Assembly: GCA_963697675.1 (NCBI GenBank)
Contig: CAVOOW010000006.1
Span: 992,001 to 1,056,000, forward strand
Direction: 5' to 3'
From: CAVOOW01 sp963697675
GTDB taxonomy: Bacteria > Actinomycetota > Actinomycetes > JACCUZ01
Length of the DNA: 64,000 nucleotides
Shown: positions 29,254 to 37,919 of the stretch, piece by piece
Position numbering within the stretch: position 1 is the first letter of the stretch
Layout: each line of letters begins with the position of its first letter
Translations under genes and position numbers: made by a program
The notes under the pieces: generated by a model
Seen by the model: only the letters and a program-made list of their open reading frames with translations
Databases searched by the model: none
Told to the model about the DNA's origin: nothing

Positions 29254-30153
29254 GATTTGACGGCCCCTTCCATGATGCCCGCGACGATCTGACGACCGGC
29301 GATGAAGAAGATGACGAGCAACGGCAACGTGGCGAGGAAGGCGCCGGCCAGCACGTGTGTGTAGAGCACGAACTGGCCGGACGCGAGGTTGCTGAGCGCC
29401 ACCTGCACGGTCGGGTGCTCGCCTCCGGACAAAGTGATCAGCGGCCACTGGAAGTCGTTCCACGTGGCGGCGAACGTGAACAGCCCGAGCACGCCGACGG
29501 CTGGGCGCAGGGCGGGGAACACGACGCTGGCGTAGATGCGGAGCGTCGACGCCCCGTCGACCCTGGCCGCCTCGATGAGCTCGTCGGGAACAGCGTCGAT
29601 GATGAACTGTCGCATGTAGAAGACGCCGAACGCCGACACCAGGCTGGGCACGATCACCGCCTGCAGCTCACCGTTCCAGCCGAGCTTGCCCATGAGGATG
29701 TAGAGCGCCACGACGCCGAGCTGGTTCGGCACGGCGAGGGTCGCGATCAAAACCACCATGAGTACGTTGCGGCCGCGGAAGCGCAGCTTGGCAAAGGCAA
29801 ATCCGGCGAGCGAGCAGAAGAACAGCACCGACGCCGTCACGATGGAGGCGACGAAGACGCTGTTGAGCAGCGACTCGACGAAGTGGACGTTGTCCGCGCT
29901 GAAGACGGCGTGGACGTTCTCGGCGAGGTTCCCCTTCGGGACCACGCTCGGCGGGATCTTGGCCATCTCCTCCTCCGTCGAGGAGGCGACGACGAACATC
30001 CAGTAGACCGGGAAGGCCGACAGCAGGATCGTGAAGACGAGGATGGCGTAGGTCAGCGGTCCGGCCGGTGTGTCCGAGGGAGAGCGCCCGAGCAGCCGCG
30101 CCCGCCGACGCAGCCTTGACGGGGCTGGCCTCGACGACCTGGACGGCGGTCAT
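29250..30153 (-). CDS. ABC sugar transporter permease, MalG type (one frameshift)
   Basis: Inner-membrane permease of a carbohydrate ABC importer. Six membrane segments are visible, beginning TYAILVFTILLSAFPVYWMFVV, and the cytoplasmic EAA loop appears as DELIEAARVDGASTLRIYASVVFPALRP. One extra G near 30130 breaks the N-terminus. Correction gives a start at ATG 30153 overlapping the upstream permease stop and a basic head RRRARLLGRSPSDTPAG. Translationally coupled to the GH1 gene. Confidence 0.88.
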
Positions 30154-30724
30154 TTGCGGTTCCCGGTGCGATGGGTGAGGAAGGCGTTGATGCTCGCGAG
30201 GACGACGATCATGAGGAACAGCGCCCATGCCATCGCGGCGGCGTAGCCGAGGTTCAAGTCCTTCCACCCGACCTTGTAGATGAGCAGGGCGACGGTGTTG
30301 AACTGGCCGTCGGTGCCGCCGGTCGCGTCACTGACTTTCTCGTTGAACAGCAACGGCTCGGTGAACAGCTGCATCTGCCCGATCGTGGCGAGCACGACGG
30401 TGAAGATGAGAGTCGGCTGGATCATCGGCACGGTGATCCGCCACAGCTGTCGCCAGGGTCCGGCGCCGTCGAGCGCGGCCGCCTCGTAGAGATCTCGCGG
30501 CACGGACTGCATCGCGGCCAGGTAGATCAGTGCGTTGTAGCCGGTCCACCGCCAGTCGACCATGGTGGCGATGGCGACCCAGGAGGCCAGGCGGTTGCCC
30601 TGCCAGTCGACCGGCGCCACACCGACCACGCCGAGCAGCTGGTTGATGATGCCGTAGTTGTAGCCGAACAGCTGCTGAAAGATCAGCGTCGACGCGGCGA
30701 GCGGCGTGATGTAGGGCAGCGCCC
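30150..30724 (-). pseudogene. ABC sugar transporter permease, MalF type, lacking its N-terminus
   Basis: Contains the C-terminal two thirds of a MalF-type permease: LPYITPLAASTLIFQQLFGYN, the EAA loop YEAAALDGAGPWRQLWRITVPMIQP and the last membrane helices. The first two or three membrane segments (about 100 residues) are absent. The sequence instead runs directly into the N-terminal part of a sugar-binding protein in another frame. No start codon with a ribosome binding site lies at the junction. Either a deletion in the organism or a collapse in the assembly. Confidence 0.8.
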
Positions 30725-31116
30725 TTCTCGTCGAGCAGGTTGACGAACTTGTCGGCCCGGTTGCGGAAGGAGACGATGAAGCCTTCGTCGATCGCGGCGA
30801 TGTCCGGGGCTCCGGAGCCGGCCACCAGGAACTTCTGCAGGTCCTGGTGCTGCTGGTTGTAGTCGCCGGCGTTGAGGACCAGCGTGACGTTGGGGTGCAG
30901 CTTCTTGTACTCCGGCGCAAGCTGCTTGAAGCCGAAGTCACCCCAGAAGTTGATCTTCAGGGTGATCTTCTTGTCGTCGGGGGCCTTGGCAGTGTTCGTC
31001 GGGGTGGAGCCGCCGCCACAGGCGGCGACCGCTAACGCCACAACGGACACAAGGGCCGCGGCCCGGGCCGCGCGACGCGGGCCTCGACCAGTCACAACAG
31101 CACGGGACGCCTTCAT
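30725..31116 (-). pseudogene. N-terminal fragment of an ABC sugar-binding lipoprotein
   Basis: ATG at 31116 with AGGAGG seven bases upstream. A lipoprotein signal (basic head, hydrophobic ALVSVVALAVAACGG with the lipobox LAVAAC) is followed by the first 100 residues of a family 1 solute-binding protein (KINFWGDFGFKQLAPEYKKLHP). The match ends near FVNLLDEKG, where the sequence passes into the permease. About 290 residues of the binding protein are missing, so substrate capture would be lost if this is real. Confidence 0.82.
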
Positions 31117-31135
31117 CCGGGGTCCTCCTGGAGAT

Positions 31136-31195
31136 ATGGGAGCGCTCCCATTTGGGAGCGTTCCCATGAGACCGCGAAGGCGCCGAGGTGTCAAC
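31136..31195 (-). promoter_or_regulatory. Importer promoter with two LacI-type operators
   Basis: On the minus strand TTGACA (31195-31190) is followed after 17 bases by TCTCAT and then two palindromes, TGGGAACGCTCCCA (31166-31153) and ATGGGAGCGCTCCCAT (31151-31136). They match the operator upstream of lacI. They sit between the binding-protein gene and the divergent epimerase gene, so binding would affect both. Confidence 0.78.
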
Positions 31196-31248
31196 GGTTG
31201 GCCTTATTACGATCACATAACGACATCGCTTCTTCCGAGGAGGAACCC

Positions 31249-32456
31249 ATGCCCGACCCGGTGCTCGACTGAGGACCTGCGACGCGCGCTGCGCGCGGAG
31301 GTCGACCGACTCCTCGATGGCGCCAGGGCGGCCGCGGAGGACGGCAAGGTTCTGGTGGCTGGACGACGACTGTCGCGTGGACCGCAGCCACGGACAGCAG
31401 CTCTGGATCACCGCACGGATGACGCACGTGTTCAGCCTTGGCCACCTGCTCGGCCGGACCGGCGACGCCGAGCTCGTCGACCTCGGGCTCGCCTCCCTCG
31501 ACCGCGATTTCGGCGACACCGAGCACGGCGGATGGTTCCCGCGCCTGGACACCGACGGCCGGCCGGTGCAGTCCAAGACTGCTTACGAGCACGCCTTCGT
31601 ACTGCTGGCGGCATCGAGCGCGACGATCGCCGGGCGTCCCGGAGCGCAGGACCTACTCACCCGGGCGGCCGACGTCGTCGTACGCCACTTCTGGGACGAC
31701 GACGCAGGCGCGCTCGTGGAGTCGTGGGACAGCGCATGGCAGACGTGCGAGGCCTACCGAGGGGCCAACGCCAACATGCACGGGGTCGAGGCGTTCCTCG
31801 GCGCGGCCGACGCGACGGGCGACGATCGCTGGCTGCAGCGCGCGACGCGCACGGTGGATCGCATCATCAACGGCGCGGCGCGGACGCACGACTGGCGGGT
31901 GCCCGAGCACTTCGACGCGACCTGGCACGACCTGCCCGACTACAACCGTGACCAGCCGCGGCATCCTTTCCGCCCGTTCGGGGTCACTCCAGGGCACGGC
32001 CTCGAGTGGGCGCGGCTCGTCCTGCAACGCGATGCGCAGGTGGGCGACGAGAGCAACCGCGACGCGGCGCGGGCGCTGTTCGACCGCGCGATGGCGGACG
32101 GGTGGGACGGCAGCGGGCTCGTCTACACAACCGACCACGCGGGCGTTCCCGTGGTGCGCGACCGGTTCCACTGGGTGACGTGCGAAGCGCTCGCGACGGC
32201 GTACGCGCTGTGGGCCACGACCGGCGATGAGGCGTACGGCGCGCAGTGGCGACGGTTGTGGGCGTACGCGAACGACACCTTCATCGACCGCGAGCGCGGC
32301 GGATGGCGGCACGAGATCGACCCCGACGGGCATCTCGGCCGTGGCACGTGGGACGGCAAGCCCGACACCTATCACGCCGTCCAAGCGATGCTGTTGCCGC
32401 TGTTGCCGTTCGGCGCGAGCTTCGCCGCGACCTTGCGCGACCACCCCCTCCCCTGA
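31249..32456 (+). CDS. AGE family epimerase/isomerase (two frameshifts)
   Basis: Alpha6/alpha6-barrel enzyme of the N-acylglucosamine 2-epimerase family, which includes mannose isomerase and cellobiose epimerase; it interconverts sugars for entry into glycolysis. Motifs include the RFWWLDDDCRVDRSHG region, EAYRGANANMHGVEAFL and HPFRPFGVTPGHGLEWARL. ATG 31249 follows GAGGAGG by six bases. Frame breaks near 31268 and 31350 separate it from the main frame, which is intact to the stop. With the mannosidase nearby, mannose isomerase or mannosyl-glucose epimerase activity is plausible but not shown. Confidence 0.83.
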
Positions 32457-32469
32457 CCCGCCGCCCGGG

Positions 32470-32559
32470 GAATCGACCACGTTCAGCAGGCGTACGGACG
32501 GTTTGCCAGGCGTGCAGGCCTTGCGGAGGGTCCGCCGACATGCTGAACGTGGTCGATTC
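32470..32559. repeat. Family B palindromic repeat, copy 3
   Basis: Perfect 19-base arms GAATCGACCACGTTCAGCA and TGCTGAACGTGGTCGATTC, inner GGACGGTTTGCCAGGCGTGC. Lies between the convergent epimerase and ROK genes, 14 bases after the epimerase stop. Confidence 0.92.
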
Positions 32560-32567
32560 CGGCGGGG

Positions 32568-33815
32568 TCAGATCCACGCGGCAGGGTTGGCGAGCACCTC
32601 ACGTACGACGACCTGGCCGGCTCCGAGCACCGCCGACCCCGCGCTCAACGTCGAGGCACGAACGGAGACCGCGGCCCATTGGGCGGAGACGAGGCGCGCC
32701 TGTATCTCGCGTTCGACCGTGGGGATGAGGTAGGGAGCAAGGGGGCTGTAGATGCCGCCCAGCACGACGCGGTCGAGGTCGAGCATGTTCAGCGCGCTGG
32801 CTACGGCGATGCCGAGTGCCGCCCCCGCCTCGTCGAGGGCCGCCAGCAGCCGGCGATTTCCCCGGCGCGCCTCGAGGGTGAGCAGCTCGACCGTCGTGGC
32901 GCCGCCCGTCGTGGTGCCTTCAGCACCAGCGCCCAGCCCCTCCCGGACGATCACGTCCTGGCCCGCGTACTGCTCAAGACATCCCCGCGCTCCGCAGGAG
33001 CACAACCGCCCGCCGGAGTGCACGGTCACGTGCCCGATCTCCCCGCTCCACCCGCGACTGCCTCGGAAGATCGCACCGTCGAGCGCGATGCCCGAGCCGA
33101 TGCCGACCTCGCCGGAGATGTGCAGGAAGGTCGGGCCGTGCTCGCCGGTGGCCAGCTCGGCCATCGCCGCCAGGTTCGCCTCGTTGTCGAAGTCGATCGG
33201 CAGGCTGGCGAGCGCCTCGTGACGGCGCAACAGAGCGACGACGTCGACGTTGCGCCAGCCGAGGTTGGGCGCCAGCCGCAACCGCCCGGCGGCCACGTCG
33301 ACCAGTCCGGGCAGCGCCACCGTGGCGGCCACCACGCGCAGGCCCTCGACTGCGGCCGCCGCAAGAGCCGCCGACGCCAGAGTGGCGAGTGCGGCCACGA
33401 CCTGCTCCGGTGAATGGCCCCGCTGGTCGCCGACGGCAACGTCTCGATAGCGCGGCGTGCCGAGCAGATCCACAACACACACGGCGACGTAGTCCACGTT
33501 GATCTCGAGACCCAGCCCCGCCGGTCCGGTCGGCGAGACCACGAGGCCGGCCGCCGGCCGGCCGGCACCGACCGGCGTTCGCGGGGGGAGCTCGGCGATG
33601 AGCTGTGCGGACACGAGAGCGTCCACCAGCCGGGAGGCCGTGGCACGGGACAGACCCGTGGCCGCCGCGATGCCCGCACGCGACACGGGCTCGGGCGCGG
33701 TGACGACCTGGTGCAGCGCGACGGACAGGTTGTGCGCTCGGACCGAGTGCGCGCCGGCACGCGGGGCCGGAGGGCGTACCGTATGCGCGCGGTTCATGGA
33801 CGTTGACGGTGCCAC
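32568..33815 (-). CDS. ROK family transcriptional repressor (XylR type)
   Basis: The N-terminal winged helix (SVALHQVVTAPEPVSRAGIA, ATGLSRATASRLVDAL) is followed by a sugar-kinase-like ROK domain with FDNEANLAAMAE and the zinc motif CSCGARGCLEQYAG. The length of 415 residues fits NagC/XylR regulators rather than kinases. Divergent from xylA, so it is the likely xylose-responsive repressor. On the minus strand TATAGA lies six bases before the GTG at 33815, suggesting a leaderless start; ATG 33797 is an alternative. Confidence 0.9.
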   Translation of the reverse strand: MAPSTSMNRAHTVRPPAPRAGAHSVRAHNLSVALHQVVTAPEPVSRAGIAAATGLSRATASRLVDALVSAQLIAELPPRTPVGAGRPAAGLVVSPTGPAGLGLEINVDYVAVCVVDLLGTPRYRDVAVGDQRGHSPEQVVAALATLASAALAAAAVEGLRVVAATVALPGLVDVAAGRLRLAPNLGWRNVDVVALLRRHEALASLPIDFDNEANLAAMAELATGEHGPTFLHISGEVGIGSGIALDGAIFRGSRGWSGEIGHVTVHSGGRLCSCGARGCLEQYAGQDVIVREGLGAGAEGTTTGGATTVELLTLEARRGNRRLLAALDEAGAALGIAVASALNMLDLDRVVLGGIYSPLAPYLIPTVEREIQARLVSAQWAAVSVRASTLSAGSAVLGAGQVVVREVLANPAAWI

Positions 33816-33831
33816 AACTGATCTATATGTT
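33803..33831 (+). promoter_or_regulatory. xylA promoter
   Basis: TTGACG (33803-33808), a 17-base spacer, then TATGTT (33826-33831). The divergent ROK promoter overlaps it, so the repressor could control both. The AT-rich stretch at 33821-33850 stands out from the surrounding high-GC DNA. Confidence 0.65.
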
Positions 33832-33877
33832 CAATGACAAAACTAAACCAGATCACGACGTGAAAGGCGGCGGTCCG

Positions 33878-35065
33878 ATGACGCCAACCCCCACCCCCGC
33901 GGACAAGTTCTCCTTCGGCCTCTGGACAGTGGGCTGGCAGGCTCGGGACACCTTCGGCGACGCGACGCGAGCCCACCTCGACCCGGTCGAGGCCGTGCAC
34001 AGGCTGTCCGAACTGGGTGCCTACGGTCTGACGTTCCACGACGACGACCTGGTCCCGTTCGGCAGTGACGCTGCCACCCGCGACAAGATCATCAGCTCGT
34101 TCAAGGAGTCGCTCGCGGAGACCGGCATGGTCGTCCCGATGATGACGACCAACACGTTCACGCACCCCGTCTTCAAGGACGGAGCGTTCACGAGCAACGA
34201 CCGCTCCGTACGCCGCTACGCATTGCGCAAGATCCTGCGCAACCTCGACCTCGCCGCGGAGCTCGGCGCGGAGACCTATGTCTTCTGGGGCGGTCGTGAG
34301 GGGTCGGAAAGCCATGCGGGCAAAGACATTCGCGCCGCGCTCGACCGCTATGCAGAGGGCCTCGAGATGCTGGCCCAGTACGTCATCGACAAGGGCTACA
34401 ACATGCGGTTCGCGATCGAGCCCAAGCCCAACGAGCCGCGCGGCGACATCCTGCTGCCCACGCTGGGCCACGCGATCGCGTTCATCAGCACGCTCGACCA
34501 CGCCGACATGATCGGCATCAACCCCGAGGTCGGGCACGAGCAGATGGCCGGCCTCAACTACGCGCACGGCATCGCCCAGGCGTTGTGGCAGGGCAAGCTG
34601 TTCCACATCGACCTGAACGGCCAGACCGGTCCGAAGTACGACCAGGACCTGGTGTTCGGCCACGGCGACCTGCTCAACGCCTTCGCCCTGGTCGACCTGC
34701 TGGAGAACGGCGCACCCGGCGGCGGCCCGACCTACGTCGGCCCCCGGCACTTCGACTACAAGCCGCTGCGCACCGAGGACTACTCCGGCGTCTGGGCGTC
34801 GGCCTCGTCCAACATGAGCACCTACCTGCTGCTCAAGGAGCGAGCGGCCTCCTTCCGGGCCGACCCGGAGGTCCAGGAGGCGCTCGCCGCGAGCAAGGTC
34901 GCGGAGCTGTCCATTCCCACGATGGCTCCGGGCGAGACCTACTCCGACCTGCTGGCCGACCCGACGGCTTGGGAGAACTACGACGTCGACGGCCCGGGCG
35001 AGCGCGGCTACGGCTTCATCCACCTCAACCAGCTAGCCCTCGAGCACCTCCTCGGCGCCCGCTAA
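33878..35065 (+). CDS. xylA: Xylose isomerase
   Basis: Converts D-xylose to D-xylulose. At 395 residues it is the short class I form typical of actinobacteria. Motifs include FSFGLWTVGWQ, the catalytic His in GLTFHDDD, VFWGGREG, the metal-binding FAIEPKPNEPRGD and HIDLNGQ. ATG 33878 follows AAAGGCGG. No xylulokinase gene is adjacent, so phosphorylation is handled elsewhere. Followed by Family A repeats. Confidence 0.96.
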   Translation: MTPTPTPADKFSFGLWTVGWQARDTFGDATRAHLDPVEAVHRLSELGAYGLTFHDDDLVPFGSDAATRDKIISSFKESLAETGMVVPMMTTNTFTHPVFKDGAFTSNDRSVRRYALRKILRNLDLAAELGAETYVFWGGREGSESHAGKDIRAALDRYAEGLEMLAQYVIDKGYNMRFAIEPKPNEPRGDILLPTLGHAIAFISTLDHADMIGINPEVGHEQMAGLNYAHGIAQALWQGKLFHIDLNGQTGPKYDQDLVFGHGDLLNAFALVDLLENGAPGGGPTYVGPRHFDYKPLRTEDYSGVWASASSNMSTYLLLKERAASFRADPEVQEALAASKVAELSIPTMAPGETYSDLLADPTAWENYDVDGPGERGYGFIHLNQLALEHLLGAR

Positions 35066-35096
35066 CCCCTCCGACCCACCCCTTCGACCCCCACTT

Positions 35097-35174
35097 CGAA
35101 GTCGATCATGCACAACCTGGAGCGGCCCGGCATCGTCGCAGGTCAGCGCCTCGAAAAACTGAGTCGATCATGCA
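35097..35174 (+). repeat. Family A intergenic repeat, left copy at xylA end
   Basis: Two GTCGATCATGCA elements with the middle GGCATCGTCGCAGGTCAGCG. About 32 bases after the xylA stop and inverted relative to 35316-35413. Confidence 0.85.
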
Positions 35175-35315
35175 CAACCTGGCGGCGTCGGTCCGGCACG
35201 TCCGCAGACTGCGACGGGATCAAGCGGGCACGCCGCTGAGTGTGGCTCCGGCATCGATGATGTGGCTATCGGTAGTTGACCTGCCGAGGAGCCGTCGTAC
35301 GCCTGTGTCGGTTAC
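35175..35315. other. Core between inverted Family A repeats, no gene seen
   Basis: About 140 bases separating the inverted repeats between the convergent xylA and lacI genes. No family-like reading frame or RNA is apparent. The TGTCGGTTACTGCATG segment at its right end is shared with the repeat pair at 192-645. Confidence 0.5.
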
Positions 35316-35413
35316 TGCATGATCGACTTGGAATCTTGGCTCGCTGACCTGCGGTGATGCGCGCTGTCCCAACTCCTGCATGATCGACTTGGGGGGTTCA
35401 TGATCGACTTGGG
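35316..35413 (-). repeat. Family A intergenic repeat, right copy with extra half-site
   Basis: TGCATGATCGACTTGG at 35316 and 35377, middle CGCTGACCTGCGGTGATG, plus a third TCATGATCGACTTGG at 35398. The last half-site supplies the final codons and stop of the neighbouring lacI gene. Confidence 0.85.
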
Positions 35414-36477
35414 GGGTCAGGGCGCTCCATCCGACGGCGGTGACCTACGCCGACTCGGTCTCCGTGCGCGGCCAGGGGCGCCGCGCACGACTGGCGCACC
35501 ACGAGCCGGGTCGGGAGCGTCACGTGGGTCAGCGCGAGGGTGCCGCCGCGGAGCAGCTCGACGAGCATCGCGATCGCGCGCTGACCCATCAGCTGGATGG
35601 GCTGCTCGATGGTGGTCAGCGCCGGCGTGATGAGCGCGCTCTCGGGGATGTTGTCGAAGCCGATCACGGACAGGTCCTCGGGCACCCGGAGGCCGAGCGT
35701 CCGTGCAACGTCGATCGTGGTGATGGCCGACAGGTCGTTGGCAGCGAAAACGGCAGTGGGGCGCTCCAGCGAGCCGAGCAGCTCGCGGGCCGCCTGCAGC
35801 GAGGCACCTTCTTCGTAGGATCCGACGCGTACCAGGCCGGGATCGAACTCGAGTCCGGCTTCGCTCAGCGCCCGCTGATAGCCGAGCTCTCGCAGTCGCG
35901 CGGACTCGAGGTCGCGGCGCCCGGCGAGGAACCCGATGCGCCGGTGGCCCAGCCCGATCAGGTGCTCCGTCGCCAGCTGCGCGCCCCGCAGGTTGTCGGA
36001 GTCGACCGTCGGCGCCCCGTTCCCTCCGGTACGCGGGTCGACGGCGACCACGGGTGCGCCGAAGGACGCGCCCATCACGGTCGGCGTCACGAGGATGGCG
36101 CCATCGATCAAGGTGCCGCTCAGTCGGGACAGATAGCGTCGCTCCCACCCCACGTGGTCGTTCACCATGCCGCCCGCCGAGTAGATCACCAGCTCATAGC
36201 CGGTGCCCTTGATCGCGTTCGCCGCCCCCTTGAGCAGCTCGGCGGAGAACGGCTCGATGTCGGAGACGAGGATGCCGATCACGTTGGTCCGGTGGTTGCG
36301 CAGGCTGCGGGCCACCAGGCTGGCCTCGTACCCGAGCTCGTCGATGACGACCTGCACCCGCGCAACGGTGGCCGCCGCCACGCCGTACCGCTCGTTGATG
36401 ACCTTGGAGACGGTGGCCACAGACACGCCGGCGCGCGCCGCGACGTCGCGGATCGTCACACGGCTGCTGGTCTCCAC
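35398..36477 (-). CDS. LacI family transcriptional regulator
   Basis: 359 residues: DNA-binding VTIRDVAARAGVSVATVSKV with hinge LVARSLR, then a sugar-binding domain (VFAANDLSAITTIDVARTLG, DLSVIGFDNIPESAL). The GTG at 36477 sits seven bases downstream of TACTAT, implying a leaderless mRNA. The conserved domain ends near LVVRQSCAAPLA; the last 30 or so residues are Arg-rich and the stop lies inside a Family A repeat half-site. A perfect palindrome over its -35 box suggests autoregulation. Target sugar unknown; xylA is downstream and convergent. Confidence 0.9.
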   Translation of the reverse strand: METSSRVTIRDVAARAGVSVATVSKVINERYGVAAATVARVQVVIDELGYEASLVARSLRNHRTNVIGILVSDIEPFSAELLKGAANAIKGTGYELVIYSAGGMVNDHVGWERRYLSRLSGTLIDGAILVTPTVMGASFGAPVVAVDPRTGGNGAPTVDSDNLRGAQLATEHLIGLGHRRIGFLAGRRDLESARLRELGYQRALSEAGLEFDPGLVRVGSYEEGASLQAARELLGSLERPTAVFAANDLSAITTIDVARTLGLRVPEDLSVIGFDNIPESALITPALTTIEQPIQLMGQRAIAMLVELLRGGTLALTHVTLPTRLVVRQSCAAPLAAHGDRVGVGHRRRMERPDPPSRS

Positions 36478-36484
36478 GCGCCGG

Positions 36485-36518
36485 ATAGTAACGGTCGAAA
36501 TCGTTATCGACAACGATT
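36485..36518 (-). promoter_or_regulatory. Promoter and LacI-type operator of the regulator gene
   Basis: On the minus strand TTGTCG (36513-36508), 17 bases, TACTAT (36490-36485). The palindrome AATCGTTATCGACAACGATT (36499-36518) covers the -35 box. A divergent TTGACA at 36517 may serve the next lacI gene, so one operator could control both. Confidence 0.75.
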
Positions 36519-36604
36519 GACAAGCGCCCTGCCCCGGCTGCAGGATCACGGCTGACACCCCGCCCACACGCCCGAACCGAACATCAACGAGAGAGGTGTG
36601 CGAG

Positions 36605-37600
36605 GTGCCCAGGATCGAGCGGGTCACGCTGAGCACAGTCGCGAATGCTGCCGGGGTCTCCCTCGCCACCGTGTCGAAGGTCGTGAACAACCGCCACGAT
36701 GTCTCCCCCGGCACGCGGGCCCGCGTCCGGCAGCTGCTCGAGCAGCAGAACTACGTGCCTGTCTCGGGTCGACCCGCCGTCGGCCTGCGGCTGGTCCACC
36801 TCGTCTTCCCCTGCCTGGACAGCCCCTGGGCGATCGAGATCATCCGCGGCGTGACCGGGTCCGGGCTCGACGTCGTCGTGTCCTCGACCACGGACACCCC
36901 GGGTCCCGAGCGCTGGGCCGAGCACCTTGCCGGAGCCTGCAGTGCGGGCGCGATCATCGTGACGTCCGAGCTGACCGAGCCGCAACGACAGGCTCTCGGC
37001 CGCGCAAACGTCCCGTACGTGTTGATAGATCCCGTCGAACTCCCCGGTCCGGACGTCCCGAGTGTCGGGGCGACGAACTGGGCGGGTGGGTACGAGGCCA
37101 CCGAGCACCTGCTCCAGCTCGGCCATCGGCGGATCGCGATGATCGGCGGTCCGCAGCGACTGTTGTGCAGCCGGGCGCGCATCGACGGTTACCGGGCGGC
37201 ACTCGACGCAGCAGGACTGCCCATCGACCCCACGCTGATCCGGCACGGCGATTTCCACCACTTCGGCGGATGTACGCGGGCCCGGGAACTCCTCGCCCTG
37301 CCGGACCGGCCGACTGCCATCTTCGCCGGGAGCGACGAGCAGGCCTTCGGCGTGGTCGAGGCGGCCCGCACCTGCGGACTGAGCGTCCCGGGCGACCTCA
37401 GCGTCGTCGGTTTCGACGACCTGCCCATGTCGCGATGGGCCTCACCGCCACTGACGACCGTGCGCCAGCCGCTCGCCCAGATGGGGCGCGCCGCCGCGCA
37501 GATGCTGCAGTCGCTGATGGAGGGACGGGCTCTCAACTCCTCCCGCGTGGAGCTCGCCACCGCCCTGATCGTGAGGTCGTCGACCGCCCCACCACGCTGA
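36605..37600 (+). CDS. LacI family transcriptional regulator
   Basis: 331 residues from the GTG at 36605, with GAGAGG about eight bases upstream. Helix-turn-helix VTLSTVANAAGVSLATVSKVV, then a sugar-sensing domain (IFAGSDEQAFGVVEAARTCG, DLSVVGFDDLPMS). The hinge region is atypical: the usual hinge-helix AXXL is replaced by VPVSGRPAVGL, which may alter operator binding. Divergent from the other lacI. No catabolic gene is directly attached, so the regulated pathway is not evident. Confidence 0.88.
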   Translation: MPRIERVTLSTVANAAGVSLATVSKVVNNRHDVSPGTRARVRQLLEQQNYVPVSGRPAVGLRLVHLVFPCLDSPWAIEIIRGVTGSGLDVVVSSTTDTPGPERWAEHLAGACSAGAIIVTSELTEPQRQALGRANVPYVLIDPVELPGPDVPSVGATNWAGGYEATEHLLQLGHRRIAMIGGPQRLLCSRARIDGYRAALDAAGLPIDPTLIRHGDFHHFGGCTRARELLALPDRPTAIFAGSDEQAFGVVEAARTCGLSVPGDLSVVGFDDLPMSRWASPPLTTVRQPLAQMGRAAAQMLQSLMEGRALNSSRVELATALIVRSSTAPPR

Positions 37601-37616
37601 CGGGGACAATGGTGCG

Positions 37617-37919
37617 GTGGCCTTCACCCGTCGGATCGAGGACTTCAGCTGCGAACACTGCGGCGAACCAATGCGGGGCGACGGGTACACGAATCACTGC
37701 AGCAGGTGCCTCTACTCCAAGCACGTCGACATCGATCCGGGCGATCGCGAGGCCGACTGTGGCGGCCTGATGGCGCCGGTCGACGTGCTCCTCGAACGCG
37801 GTCGCCACGTGTTGGTGCACCGCTGCCTCCGCTGCGGCATCGAGCGGCGCTGCCGCACCTCCGAGGGGGATGACATCGACGCAATGGTCGAGATCGTGCG
37901 CGCCCGTGGCGGCTATTAG
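37617..37919 (+). CDS. RNHCP domain protein
   Basis: A 100-residue zinc-ribbon-like protein. Cysteine pairs CEHCGEPM, the signature NHCSRCLYSKHVD and a late CLRCGIERRC match the RNHCP family, probably a metal- and nucleic-acid-binding protein of unknown role. The GTG start lies 16 bases after the lacI stop. Its stop overlaps the end of the convergent aldo/keto reductase gene by four bases. Confidence 0.82.
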   Translation: MAFTRRIEDFSCEHCGEPMRGDGYTNHCSRCLYSKHVDIDPGDREADCGGLMAPVDVLLERGRHVLVHRCLRCGIERRCRTSEGDDIDAMVEIVRARGGY

